A stretch of 64,000 nucleotides of DNA from Bin5 sp009843665 (GCA_965220285.1 OZ244818.1:5270001-5334000), one strand, 5' to 3'; shown: positions 32,907-41,735, counted from the first letter of the stretch. Made by a program: numbers and translations. Notes: generated from the sequence alone by a model not told the origin.

Positions 32907-33614
32907 TCACATTCTCAGCTCGGAAACCATCTCCGTCATTACCTGGTTGATTCTTGACCTGGCCAGCCTTGCAGACGCGGCCAGGTCAACGCCCGGGCTC
33001 TGCGTGCGGCGGCCGATAACCATGCGGCCCGCCTCCTCTCGCCATTCAAGGTCTGCCGGCAAGGCAGGGCGCGCCACGCCGCCATGTGTGCGCGAACGTG
33101 AGGTCAGCCCCACGGTCGTACCCAAGACCGCGGGCCACGTGACCGGCGACGCTTCCCACATGGAGGCGCGGATGATCGTGCGCAGCCAAAGATCTTCATC
33201 CTCGTCGTCCTGGGCCCAACTGTCCTCGAGTACTTCGAAGCCGATCGAGGACTGAAACACGTCGCCGCGGTCTATGCTCTCGACGCGGGCGGCGGCACTG
33301 CCCGGCGGGTCGCAGGTGTAGCCCACACCGACGTCGTCGGACCAGACCCGCATCGTGTCCGCACTGACGCGGCCTAGCGGCTCCCGGCTGTCGTGCTGCC
33401 ACAGAGTGCAGATCTCGTCGACGTCGACGCGCAGAGATTCGTCGTAAGCGCCGGCCTGAACCAGTTCTCGCCACTGCCCCCAGAATGTGACAGTTTTGAC
33501 GCCGTAGACGGTCGCATAGCCTTTGAACCTTGGCTGCATCTCTTCGGTCTCGCCGCCGGCCCGTCTCTCGACCTCGAGCCGTGGGGCCATTGGAATTACT
33601 CGCCATCTTTCCAT
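32907..33614 (-). CDS. prohead protease (HK97 family, S78)
   Basis: A 235-residue serine protease of the HK97 prohead type. Core residues are in TLWQHDSREPLGRVSAD (His) and ASMWEASPVTWPAVL (catalytic Ser), with FQSSIGFEVLEDSW between them, the normal order. It trims the capsid delta domain during maturation. A second in-frame ATG nine codons in (MAPRLEVERR) is a possible start. Lies just upstream of the capsid gene. Confidence 0.85.
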   Translation of the reverse strand: MERWRVIPMAPRLEVERRAGGETEEMQPRFKGYATVYGVKTVTFWGQWRELVQAGAYDESLRVDVDEICTLWQHDSREPLGRVSADTMRVWSDDVGVGYTCDPPGSAAARVESIDRGDVFQSSIGFEVLEDSWAQDDEDEDLWLRTIIRASMWEASPVTWPAVLGTTVGLTSRSRTHGGVARPALPADLEWREEAGRMVIGRRTQSPGVDLAASARLARSRINQVMTEMVSELRM

Positions 33615-33620
33615 TTGTCG

Positions 33621-34406
33621 CTATCCAAATATCGTAAGCCCGATGCGCCACTTGGCGAGGGATAAGCTGAATGTATTCGAGCTGTCCTTTCGGACCGCGA
33701 AAGGCGTAGCGTCGTAAGTTGTGTCCGAAGTGCGCACGCTAAAATGGGTACCGTCCACGTCGAAGATCGTAGCTATCGTGGTGTAGTAGCGGCTGTAGTT
33801 TTGAGAGGAGGAGGCGTCCTGAAGGTAGTCCCTCATTACCCACGAAAAGATTTCGTCGCCCGGGCTATAGCCTCCCTCCGCCGTTTTGCAGATGAACCGC
33901 TCCTGGAAACCGAGCGGCGTCTTCCCCAGATCGTGTGCGATCCTCTCGTTGTGGCCTTGCAGACTGATCTCTGTCGTCAGCTTTTGCACGTTCATCAGGC
34001 CGGGCAGCGACCTGGCCAGGTTTGTTACCGTAATGAACTTCTGCGGATCGCCATTCTCGCTCTCGTCGGAAATAACCAGGCGGTCGTCGCCTGCAGCCTT
34101 CGTCAACTCCGTCGGAACGTCGTCATGGAGATCGAACAGGTCCAGCAGGAATGAGCGCAGCGTCGACAGCCTTACGAATTTCTGGGGCGCTCCCGGCGTG
34201 CCCTCATCCGACACAACGATGCGGTCAATTCCGGCCAGTGTCGCCAGTTCGTCGGTCACGTTGTCATGAATGTCGAAAGACGGCGGCAGCCGGCGGAGCA
34301 GTATGCGCCGCAGATCCTGCTGTACACCTCGCGACACCAGGAGATAGTCGGCGTCCGGGTCGATGTTCAGAATCTCGTCTACGGTCGTTATCCGCTTTCC
34401 TGCCAT
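33621..34406 (-). CDS. fibre-like phage protein with two internal repeats
   Basis: A 261-residue protein. Residues about 45-85 and 92-132 are two similar units (DIHDNVTDELATLAGIDRIV and DLHDDVPTELTKAAGDDRLV, each followed by strand and PQKF segment), of the kind found in trimeric fibre or appendage proteins; the C-terminal 120 residues look like a beta head domain (YTTIATIFDVDGTHFSVRTS). It lies between the portal-MuF and protease genes, an odd place for a fibre, so a head fibre or an extra adaptor is possible. Not identified further. Confidence 0.5.
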   Translation of the reverse strand: MAGKRITTVDEILNIDPDADYLLVSRGVQQDLRRILLRRLPPSFDIHDNVTDELATLAGIDRIVVSDEGTPGAPQKFVRLSTLRSFLLDLFDLHDDVPTELTKAAGDDRLVISDESENGDPQKFITVTNLARSLPGLMNVQKLTTEISLQGHNERIAHDLGKTPLGFQERFICKTAEGGYSPGDEIFSWVMRDYLQDASSSQNYSRYYTTIATIFDVDGTHFSVRTSDTTYDATPFAVRKDSSNTFSLSLAKWRIGLTIFG

Positions 34407-34425
34407 TTTCCTCTACATCCTCAGC

Positions 34426-34779
34426 CTACGGGCTCGGATTGATGCTGACGGCCACCGGGCCGTACGGAGACCAGATGTAGCCCGTGACGCCTGCCGCCGG
34501 CTTGTAGTCGATTGGCTCCAGGCCCGGCATGATGAGAATCGCGGCCTGCCTGGCTCGAAGCAGCTTCGCCGGGTTGTTTGGCTCACTCGGGAGCTGGACG
34601 ATGCAGGCGTAGTGATGCATGCCCACCGTCCATTCGACACCGTCTTCGTCCACCATCGCATGCTGCAGCAGGTAGTCGGTGCCGTCCGTCAATGCGACCT
34701 TCGCCCCGTTGATCGGCGCCACCGCGTCCGTGTCGATGTTCTTCAGTATCCGGTCAGCCACAATGGTCAGGCTTGACAT
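34426..34779 (-). CDS. phage protein of unknown function
   Basis: A 117-residue protein in the head block, three bases below the portal-MuF stop. It has strand-rich sequence (YLLQHAMVDEDGVEWTVGMH, GVTGYIWSPYGPVAVSINP) and no membrane segment. Not recognised; probably a minor structural protein. Confidence 0.5.
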   Translation of the reverse strand: MSSLTIVADRILKNIDTDAVAPINGAKVALTDGTDYLLQHAMVDEDGVEWTVGMHHYACIVQLPSEPNNPAKLLRARQAAILIMPGLEPIDYKPAAGVTGYIWSPYGPVAVSINPSP

Positions 34780-34782
34780 TGG

Positions 34783-36798
34783 CTACTCCCTCACCGCGCG
34801 TGTTCCGCAGTCGCATTTCTCGTGCAGCGGCGGATGTCCGCGCCGCCGGCTGATCGTCATGCTTTCGCCGTCCGCGGCCGTCACACTGCCGCCGGCCGGC
34901 ACAAAGTCCTGGCCTATCTCGATGATCGCGCCGTCGAGCGCCCGACAGTACTTGCATGAGCTCCCGCGAGCTGCCCAGCTGACGGTCACAATGCCCACCG
35001 CGGCCATCGCCGCCATGGCAACCGCGTTGCCGGCCTCGAAGGCCGTCTTGTGCGCTTTCCGTTCCGCTTCGGTTTCCAGCCATCCGTTCAGCCGCTCCTC
35101 GACGGCGGCCGTGGCCGCCTCGTCGATGCTCTCCTCGTTGACCAGCGCCTCGAGCTGCCGGCGGTGCGAGGCCGCGTACTCGGCCGCCATCGATTCAAGC
35201 ACTTCTCCGGCAAAGGCCTCGATCTGCGCTCTCAGCTCAGCCGTCCAGTTTTCGTCGAGATCGAGTACGACCCTGCGGCCAGTCCGGACCGCCAGGCGGG
35301 AGAGCGGAGAGTTCAGCGCGGCGACAAATTCGTCTGCCAAATCTGCGTAAAACTCTTGCAGCCAGATTACAAACATTGAAAGCGTGCGGCTCTGCAGCGA
35401 TTCGGATACGGCCGACGCCTCGTAGTCGATCAGCCTTTTGAGCCTCTCCTGCAGGCCTGCGGTTGCATCCGTCCACAGGTCCCGGAGCGCCTGGACGTCG
35501 CCGTCCTGGCGCTGCTCGCGCTGCCTGCGCTCCGGACTTGCACTTTCTGCACGGTCGTCATTGCTCTCACTTTCTGCCGCCTTCCTCTTCATGCCGACCT
35601 GTTCGATCGGGACCAGATTGCCGGACATGAACATCTGATCGCCACCAGTGTAAGGCGGTCTGTTTTCTTTTGCTCGCGCCTCGTTTGGCGAGATCTGCCC
35701 GTACATCATCTCGATCTGATTTGCCCGGGCCCTTGTGAGCCTGTCACCGCGCAGGCGCTGGTTGACGTCGTACTCCGCCCAGACGTTGCTTTCGTACCCC
35801 TCGCGTTCGATTACGTCTGCCTTGAGCTGCTCCTCGTGATTGACGATCCAGGGCATCAGGCTGTCCTGCACGAAGGCCATGGACTGGTGCTCGATGTTGC
35901 TGAATGTGGCCCGCTCGAGGTCGTATGCCATATGCGGCGGTACGCCGAACCACCTGCAGATCTCGAGCGTCTGGAAAGTCCGCGTGCCCAGGAACTGGGC
36001 CTCTTCCGGCGGAATCCCGATCCGCTCGACCGTCATCCCTTCCTCGAGGACCGCCGTCTTGTGCGCGCCGTCGAGGCCTTTGTGGCGGCTGTCCCAGCTC
36101 TTGCGTAGCCGTTCCGCCGCCTCCGGAGAAAGCGTGCTCGGATGCGAAAGGGCTACGCCGGGCTGCGCGCCGTCGCCGAAAAAGCGGGCGCCGAACTCCT
36201 CTGCCGCCATGGTCAGCGCAATGGTGTTCATCGCCTGGCGGACCACCGAGCGGCCGAGAAAGCCGTCATTGGCCATGCTCCGCAGGTGATGAATTCGGCC
36301 GGGCTCGATCTTGCCCGACTTGATCTTGTCCTCGGGTTGCGCGCTGTAATCGTATATCGGCCGCCGGCGCTCAAGCCTCGCATTCATTGCGGCCGTGTGC
36401 AACGGCCACAGGGCGGCCGGCCATCCGTCGCCCCCGAACTCGATCTGGTTGTAGGTGTTTCCCCGCAGGAGGACCGAAGAGAAGGTGGTCTGTTTCCAGA
36501 TGAAAGGGCCCATTAGTGGATTGGGCCTGCCCATGAACAGTGGCCACGCCGGGTGATTCTTGGCCTCTTCGCGGCGGCCCTGGCTGTCTGTGCGGTAGAC
36601 GCGCAGCGGAAGCTGCGCGATGTTGTTGGCCAGAATGCGGACGCAGGCAAAGACCGTGGCAACCGTCATCGCAGTGTCCGGAGTCGCCGCGCGCCGGCCA
36701 GTGTGCGATCCCCGCGCATTCACGCCCAGCGCCTCTTCCAGCTCGAGATCGCTGATTACGCGCGGGCTGTTGTACATCTTGCGCAAAAAGCCGGTCAT
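34783..36798 (-). CDS. portal protein fused to a MuF-like minor head domain
   Basis: A 671-residue protein. ATG 36798 overlaps the stop of a small membrane gene (ATGA); the frame above it is out of register with any protein. Residues about 30-420 are an HK97-type portal (TVFACVRILANNIAQLPLRV, LLRGNTYNQIEFGGDGWP, TFQTLEICRWFGVPPHMAYD, ERATFSNIEHQSMAF). After a charged linker (about 420-460) a helical MuF-like domain follows and ends with the signature SCKYCRALDGAII and HPPLHEKCDCG, a likely zinc site. Portal and SPP1 gp7/Mu gpF proteins are usually separate; here both are one chain. Confidence 0.85.
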   Translation of the reverse strand: MTGFLRKMYNSPRVISDLELEEALGVNARGSHTGRRAATPDTAMTVATVFACVRILANNIAQLPLRVYRTDSQGRREEAKNHPAWPLFMGRPNPLMGPFIWKQTTFSSVLLRGNTYNQIEFGGDGWPAALWPLHTAAMNARLERRRPIYDYSAQPEDKIKSGKIEPGRIHHLRSMANDGFLGRSVVRQAMNTIALTMAAEEFGARFFGDGAQPGVALSHPSTLSPEAAERLRKSWDSRHKGLDGAHKTAVLEEGMTVERIGIPPEEAQFLGTRTFQTLEICRWFGVPPHMAYDLERATFSNIEHQSMAFVQDSLMPWIVNHEEQLKADVIEREGYESNVWAEYDVNQRLRGDRLTRARANQIEMMYGQISPNEARAKENRPPYTGGDQMFMSGNLVPIEQVGMKRKAAESESNDDRAESASPERRQREQRQDGDVQALRDLWTDATAGLQERLKRLIDYEASAVSESLQSRTLSMFVIWLQEFYADLADEFVAALNSPLSRLAVRTGRRVVLDLDENWTAELRAQIEAFAGEVLESMAAEYAASHRRQLEALVNEESIDEAATAAVEERLNGWLETEAERKAHKTAFEAGNAVAMAAMAAVGIVTVSWAARGSSCKYCRALDGAIIEIGQDFVPAGGSVTAADGESMTISRRRGHPPLHEKCDCGTRAVRE

Positions 36799-36950
36799 TT
36801 GCGAAGCCCGCCAACCAAACCTGCGGCGATGAGGACGACCCCCGTGTAGAGAATCGCATTGTCCCAGCCATAGCCAATGAATACATAGGCCAAGCCCAAT
36901 ACCAGGCCCAGCGTTATCATGGCGAGAAAGAGATAGTCCGCCTTCGACAT
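36795..36950 (-). CDS. small two-helix membrane protein
   Basis: A 51-residue open frame from ATG 36950 to a TGA that overlaps the portal start (ATGA). It encodes two membrane helices (YLFLAMITLGLVLGLAYVFI and ILYTGVVLIAAGLVGGL) separated by a short loop with GYGWDN, and ends LRK. Size and shape fit a class II holin-like protein, and it lies beside other membrane genes; the role is inference. Confidence 0.55.
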   Translation of the reverse strand: MSKADYLFLAMITLGLVLGLAYVFIGYGWDNAILYTGVVLIAAGLVGGLRK

Positions 36951-37285
36951 AACAAAAGTAGGGGTACCTGGATAACCTAACCACCGGAAAAAGCTCTTAG
37001 AACGGCTCCTGTGCGGTCGAAATTCCGCCGTCAGGCCAAATTCGGCCGTTTCAGCCCGATTTCTGCGATTTCTGCCTTCTCGCAGCGTTGACTCGAAGCC
37101 TCGTCTCTGCAGGCCCTGGGCCGACGGCGGTTTCCCGTTTATGCGGTGACCCGACTTGCCGGCGCGGAATTTTGGATCTCACATTCCGGTTGTCATCTCG
37201 TGGCGGGATGCGAAGATCGCTTGCCTTTCCGCTCATGCAAAGCCTCCCGGTAGAAGGCGGGCCGGCAGGGCCGACCCGCTTTGCT
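36951..37285. other. intergenic stretch between membrane genes
   Basis: About 335 bases without a gene I would support. A GC-rich hairpin around 37250-37275 (arms near GCGGGTCGGC/GCCGGCCCGC on the minus strand), inside a longer GCAAAGC/GCTTTGC pairing, may end the transcript of the 175-residue gene, but no T-run follows. Confidence 0.35.
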
Positions 37286-37813
37286 TTATCCCTCGCTGCC
37301 GGCGTCGCGCGTTGCCAGGTTGGTTATCACCTGGATGGCCGCGGTGAAGAGCGGCGTCAAGAGCAGCAGAAGCGTATTGATTGCCGCCCCACGTGCGCTG
37401 TCTGCAAGACCTGCCGCGGCCGCCAGAACGCTCGCCTCCTGCCAGTCCAGGAAAGGACGCAGGCCGATTACGACGCCTGTGCCAATCACGCTGATGGCGA
37501 CAAGAAAGCCGACCACAGCCGAGAGATGGAGCGGAGACACGACGCCCTCGAACGGCTTCGCTTTTTCACTGTAGATTCCGACTACGCCGATCAGGCCCAT
37601 GCCGACAAGGGAAGTCAGCGGCAGGATGATCGACCCGGCGCCTGCGATCCGCAGGGCCCCGACAACTACGGTGAAAAGGCTGCTGAGCATAAGCGACAGG
37701 TAGATCACATTCTGGTAGATCTGGGCCAGGTTCTTCTTTGACGCAGCGATCCAGACGAGGATCGCCACAACCAGAAGGCCTACACCTGATGTGCTCATTC
37801 CGAGAATGTCCAT
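37286..37813 (-). CDS. multi-pass membrane protein of prophage
   Basis: A 175-residue protein with about five hydrophobic helices (residues 10-23, 37-54, 59-78, 95-116, 145-163). I do not recognise a holin family. It belongs to a block of membrane and surface-type genes between large terminase and portal, which may form the lysis module. Start ATG 37813 has GGAAGG upstream on the minus strand. Confidence 0.5.
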   Translation of the reverse strand: MDILGMSTSGVGLLVVAILVWIAASKKNLAQIYQNVIYLSLMLSSLFTVVVGALRIAGAGSIILPLTSLVGMGLIGVVGIYSEKAKPFEGVVSPLHLSAVVGFLVAISVIGTGVVIGLRPFLDWQEASVLAAAAGLADSARGAAINTLLLLLTPLFTAAIQVITNLATRDAGSEG

Positions 37814-37866
37814 GGCACAATCTTCCTTTCTGCCCGTTTGGGCTATTGGGGCGGCAAAGCGCCGCC

Positions 37867-37941
37867 AGTTGCGGGAGCAGGACTCGAACCTGCGACACCT
37901 GCGGCGTTCAAACCGCGTTGCTCTACCGCTGAGCTACCCCG
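37867..37941 (-). tRNA. prophage tRNA with abnormal anticodon arm (isotype uncertain)
   Basis: Minus strand sequence has a normal acceptor stem (TGCGGGG/TCCCGCA), D-arm GCTC-AGCGGTA-GAGC and T-arm GCAGG-TTCGAGT-CCTGC. Between positions 26 and 48 there are 26 bases instead of 23. Two foldings are possible: stem GCGG/CCGC with an eight-base loop TTTGAACG, or three pairs around GTTTGAA (anticodon TTG, Gln). Reading GAA would be Phe. The U1-A72 pair recalls tRNA-Gln, but the discriminator is A. It may be a degraded or a special tRNA. It lies between two membrane-protein genes. Confidence 0.6.
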
Positions 37942-37985
37942 CAAAGAATTGGCCATGAATTGGCCAGGCTTATTCAGTTCCATGC

Positions 37986-38285
37986 TTAACCCCTGGGCGC
38001 CGGCTGGCCGATGATCAGGAACGTCCGCCGGCCGCCCGTTTCAATCCACACGACGCAGGGCAGCGCCGTACACTCCGCGTACATCGCATCTACCGGCCCC
38101 AGCGGCGCGGCATACAGCGGCCCGCGGCCGTCAATGACCAGGCCGCCGGTCCCCGCAGTTACAGCCGTTCCCACAGGAAGATCGCCGCCGGCGCGCATCA
38201 CCGCCGGTGCTACGAAAACCGTAGCGAGCACGCCGAGGACCGCCAGCACTGCGAATGTGACCAGCAGCTTTCGCAAGCTAAGCAC
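37986..38285 (-). CDS. exported or membrane-anchored small phage protein
   Basis: A 99-residue protein with an N-terminal hydrophobic helix after two basic residues (LRKLLVTFAVLAVLGVLATV) and a small strand-rich outer domain (PCVVWIETGGRRTFLIIGQP) with two Cys close together. Signal anchor or signal peptide; function unknown. Same block as other membrane genes. Confidence 0.5.
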   Translation of the reverse strand: MLSLRKLLVTFAVLAVLGVLATVFVAPAVMRAGGDLPVGTAVTAGTGGLVIDGRGPLYAAPLGPVDAMYAECTALPCVVWIETGGRRTFLIIGQPAPRG

Positions 38286-38321
38286 TTCACAACCTCCTTG
38301 ACTGCATCAGCCTGTCGCGCA

Positions 38322-38558
38322 TCAAGCGCCCGCGATTACCAGCTGAGCCAGATAGACCACAATTGCCACAATCGCCGTCCCCAGCAGCGCGCCGCCGCCG
38401 TAGACAAAGCGCGCCACCGACTGCTGGCGTTCCTCTACCCGGGTAAGCCGCTCCACGATGCCGGACAGCGCCTTGATTGAGGCCACGTTCGCCTCCTGCT
38501 GAATTTCCAACCGAGTCAAACGCTCCAGCTGGCTCAGTTCGTGCTCAGTTACGTCCAT
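38322..38558 (-). CDS. XhlA-like coiled-coil membrane protein
   Basis: A 78-residue protein: a coiled-coil N-terminus (ELSQLERLTRLEIQQEANV to about residue 46) and one C-terminal membrane helix (GALLGTAIVAIVVYLAQLVI). This is the plan of haemolysin XhlA-type proteins, which act with holins in phage lysis. Assigned by architecture only. Confidence 0.55.
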   Translation of the reverse strand: MDVTEHELSQLERLTRLEIQQEANVASIKALSGIVERLTRVEERQQSVARFVYGGGALLGTAIVAIVVYLAQLVIAGA

Positions 38559-38561
38559 GAC

Positions 38562-39491
38562 TCACCACGCTGTATACCTGACAGCGCCATCCGCGCCGAC
38601 AGAAAAGTGGTACGGCTTTCCCGCATACACCGTCCGCACCTGCAGGCTGCCAGCACCCCAGACCAGCCAGACCGGTTCACCGCTAATGTAGTGCCGCAAA
38701 ACCAGTTGCCGGCCCGCCAGCGCCGGCGACGGATACAGCACGTGCGGACCCGTCGCGACGCGGCCGCCGGGCCCGATGAAGTAAAGCCACCATCCCGATC
38801 CGCTGCCCGTGGCGCACAACGCGACAGGCCTGGCCGCGTGCTTCGGAATGCATTCAAGCCTCTTCCGCACCGGCACAGTCGTTTCCGACGGCTTCGCATT
38901 CTCTGCGGTCGGCTGCCCCGTCGACGCGGCCGGCCTGGTAGCACGAGACGTTGGTGGTGTGGACGGCGCGGCCGGCGTTGCGGCCGGAGTAGCCGTCGGT
39001 GAAACTGCTCTCGTAGGCATCGGGGTCGATGTCGCGGCTGGCGGCAGAGGTACGTCCGGGGTGGCGGTCCATGCCGGCGTTTCCTCTTGCGGCGGCTCCG
39101 GAGGCGGTGGAAGCACTGGCCTCCGGGTGGCTGTCGGCGAAGCTGTCGGCTGCGCACCGCGCCACGGCACGGTCAAGAAGCGGCTGTGACTGTACGTCTC
39201 ATCGCAGCACCAGCAGCTGCAGTGGCTGCCTACTCGACTTGCGTCGTACAGATGCCAGCCGTCGCCGACTGCCTGGCACGCAGGCCTGCAGCCCTCGCAT
39301 CCTGCATCCACGTCGAGTGCCAGCGGGGCGGCCTGAGCTTTGCCCAGGTGCAGCAGCCAGATCGCGAAAGCCATGGCCAGAACGGCCAGGGCAACTGAGA
39401 GCCATCCCTGCAGCTCATTACCAGACCGCGTATCGACTTCGGATGCCGCTGGCCAACCTGAGTTTCCCACCGGATTCCTCCAATTCGACAT
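38562..39491 (-). CDS. membrane-anchored protein with Pro/Thr-rich linker
   Basis: A 309-residue protein with a membrane helix at about 30-50 (LSVALAVLAMAFAIWLLHLG), a Cys-rich stretch (CEGCRPACQ, HCSCWCC, about 64-96), a Pro/Thr/Ala-rich linker of about 100 residues and a C-terminal strand-rich domain with SGWWLYFIGPGGRV. The outer domain would reach beyond the membrane. It lies next to the terminase in the possible lysis block. A wall-binding role is only a guess; no hydrolase motif is seen. Confidence 0.45.
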   Translation of the reverse strand: MSNWRNPVGNSGWPAASEVDTRSGNELQGWLSVALAVLAMAFAIWLLHLGKAQAAPLALDVDAGCEGCRPACQAVGDGWHLYDASRVGSHCSCWCCDETYSHSRFLTVPWRGAQPTASPTATRRPVLPPPPEPPQEETPAWTATPDVPLPPAATSTPMPTRAVSPTATPAATPAAPSTPPTSRATRPAASTGQPTAENAKPSETTVPVRKRLECIPKHAARPVALCATGSGSGWWLYFIGPGGRVATGPHVLYPSPALAGRQLVLRHYISGEPVWLVWGAGSLQVRTVYAGKPYHFSVGADGAVRYTAW

Positions 39492-39500
39492 GTCCGCCCC

Positions 39501-41183
39501 CTACACCATCGCCACGCCTCGGTCCTCATAGACCGAACGCTTCGGGCCCGAGTGCCGCATGGCCCGGTCGAGCGCCATTATCAGGGCTACAACCCCGTCG
39601 ATCTTCTCCTTGCTCTTGCCCTTGTCCGGCTTGATGTTGCCGGCCGGGTCCTCGGTCTTGACCACGTTGTGGCCCATCCAACGCATGACCGGCTGGTCTC
39701 CATATGAGATCTGCGCCTGCAGCGCCAGGCGCTCGAGCTCCTTCGAAGGCCCGGACATCGACGCGTAGCCCTGGCCCATCTGCACCATTGTCAGTCCCAG
39801 CTTCTCCACTTCGGTATAGACCCTGGCAGCGCCCCAACGATCGAAGGCGACATCCTGGATCTCGAAGCGCTGCGCGTCGGCGTCGATCTGGGCGAAAATA
39901 AAGTCGTGGTCGATCACGTTCCCCGGCGTCGCCATCAGATGGCCCTGCCGGGCCCACACGTCGTAGGGTACGCTCACCTTCTGGCTGCGGCGGACTATGG
40001 AGTCCTGGGGGACAAAAAAGCGGCTCAGAACCCGGTAGACGTAGTCGTCGTCCCAGGGCGGAAAGAGCAGGATCCACGCGGCCACGTCCTCGATGCTGGC
40101 CAGGTCCAGGCCTCCGTAACAGGGGCGGCCGGCCAGCGTCTCCTCGGCAACCTCCTCCTCGCCGCAGGCGTCCCACACCTCCGACCGAAACCAGCGGGCC
40201 GTCGCCGAAACCCATGCGTTCAACCGGTAGCGGAGGAATGCGTTGAGCTTGCGCAGATTCTCCTTGGCCTCTTTGGCCAGCTCGCGCATGTCATCGAGGG
40301 AGACCGAAGTGCCGAGATTCGGGTTTGCCTTGCGCCAGGCCGCCTCGTCTTCCCACTCCGATTCCTCGTCAATCGCGTAGACGGCCGGAAAGAAACTGTC
40401 GGCCTCAACCGTGCCCTCGAGCACGCGCTCCGCGTAATCGCGCTCCTGGCCGCAGATCGAGTTGTCGTCATCGCCGGCGGTGGTCGTCGAGAGCATCAGC
40501 GGCTGCTCGCGGGCTCCCATCGAAGTAATCATGACGTTCCAGAGCTCATCTGTGCGGTGCTCGTGCAGTTCGTCCATGATGGCCATGTGCGTGTTGTGGC
40601 CAGATGTCCGCTTGTCGTCGGCCGACAGCGGCACGAACCTTGATGCCGTATCGCGGATGAAGATAGAGTGCTGGTGGACCACAACGACGTCGCTGAGCGC
40701 CGGGGAGGCCTTCACCATGCGCTGGGCTTCCGAAAAGACGATTCGGGCCTGCTCCTTCTTGGTCGCGCCGCAGTAGATCTCTGCGCCGCCCTCCCCGTCG
40801 GCGACCAGGCCGTACAGTGCCAGCGCCGCGGCGAGCGTGCTTTTGCCGTTCTTGCGCGCCACTTCGAGATAGGAGCGCCGGAAGCGACGCGTCCCGTCCT
40901 CGCGCAGCCATCCGAAAAGGCAGGTGACGTAAAACTGCTGCCAGGGCTCGAGCTGGAGCGGCTTGCCCGCCCATCTGCCCTTGCTATGGTTGAGCAGCCC
41001 GCAGAAGTCGACCACAATCTCACCAAGCTCCGGACGCCAGACCAGGCCCCGCCGAGCTCCGCTCTGCAAGTCCTCCAGTTGTCGTTCCACCATCAGGAGC
41101 TCGAGGCGGCCGGTTACAACCCGGCCGCAGATGACGTCATCAATGTAGCGGTCCACAGCTTCGCCGGCTCCCGTTACGATCAT
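39501..41183 (-). CDS. terminase large subunit
   Basis: A 560-residue packaging motor. The ATPase domain has the Walker A form ARKNGKST (109-116), Walker B AIMDELHEH (201-209), and a coupling motif around LSTTTAGDDDN. The C-terminal half carries the nuclease Asp residues, e.g. CYGGLDLASIEDVAAWILLF. It cuts and packs DNA into the prohead through the portal. Its start overlaps the small-subunit stop by four bases. Family: Terminase_1-like, as in P27-type phages. Confidence 0.9.
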   Translation of the reverse strand: MIVTGAGEAVDRYIDDVICGRVVTGRLELLMVERQLEDLQSGARRGLVWRPELGEIVVDFCGLLNHSKGRWAGKPLQLEPWQQFYVTCLFGWLREDGTRRFRRSYLEVARKNGKSTLAAALALYGLVADGEGGAEIYCGATKKEQARIVFSEAQRMVKASPALSDVVVVHQHSIFIRDTASRFVPLSADDKRTSGHNTHMAIMDELHEHRTDELWNVMITSMGAREQPLMLSTTTAGDDDNSICGQERDYAERVLEGTVEADSFFPAVYAIDEESEWEDEAAWRKANPNLGTSVSLDDMRELAKEAKENLRKLNAFLRYRLNAWVSATARWFRSEVWDACGEEEVAEETLAGRPCYGGLDLASIEDVAAWILLFPPWDDDYVYRVLSRFFVPQDSIVRRSQKVSVPYDVWARQGHLMATPGNVIDHDFIFAQIDADAQRFEIQDVAFDRWGAARVYTEVEKLGLTMVQMGQGYASMSGPSKELERLALQAQISYGDQPVMRWMGHNVVKTEDPAGNIKPDKGKSKEKIDGVVALIMALDRAMRHSGPKRSVYEDRGVAMV

Positions 41184-41647
41184 TGGGCCTGCGCTTTCTT
41201 CTGAATTCCCTCGCGCTTGGCGCGCAGCTCGCTGAGCGCGTCCTTCTTCGCCGCCGGCTGGTGTTTGCCCATGCGGGCTCTCGAGACCGGATTCAGGCCC
41301 AGGGACTCCTCAATCTGCCGCAGCTCGCTCGAGGTCTTCAGCACGTAGGCCCGCATCGAGGCCTGCGCCTGGTCGCCGAAGTCGGTCGGCGTCGATCTCA
41401 ATTGCGCGGTGACTGCCTCGTGGTCGGCCCGCAGGCCTGCGTAGCGCTCGAGCAGCCCCAGGTCCGCCAGGGCCAGCATGCCGGCAGCGATCAGCATCTT
41501 GCCTGTGTCGCGCCAGATTGTCCTTGCCCGGCCCTGCAGGCGCGCCGGCGAAGGCGGCATCTTCTCGAGCGCGGCCATAGTCTCTTCCCGGCGCTGCGCA
41601 CGGCCGCCTTCGAGCCACTTTTCGTTGGACGTCTTCGCCTGGTTCAT
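41180..41647 (-). CDS. terminase small subunit (P27 family)
   Basis: A 155-residue protein if started at ATG 41647; the open frame runs 35 codons further but that part overlaps a palindromic operator and looks non-coding. It has the P27 pattern: PARLQGRARTIWRDTGKML, ALADLGLLERYAGLRADHEA and a C-terminal LGLNPVSRARM. It recognises the pac/cos region. Followed directly (ATGA) by the large subunit. No good Shine-Dalgarno is seen for 41647. Confidence 0.8.
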   Translation of the reverse strand: MNQAKTSNEKWLEGGRAQRREETMAALEKMPPSPARLQGRARTIWRDTGKMLIAAGMLALADLGLLERYAGLRADHEAVTAQLRSTPTDFGDQAQASMRAYVLKTSSELRQIEESLGLNPVSRARMGKHQPAAKKDALSELRAKREGIQKKAQAQ

Positions 41648-41735
41648 TGGGGCGCATTCCGTAGATCGATGAGATCCTGTCGCTTCTCGCAAGATACGCG
41701 TCCGCACTTGCCGCGTCAATGGTTCTTGGAGAAAT

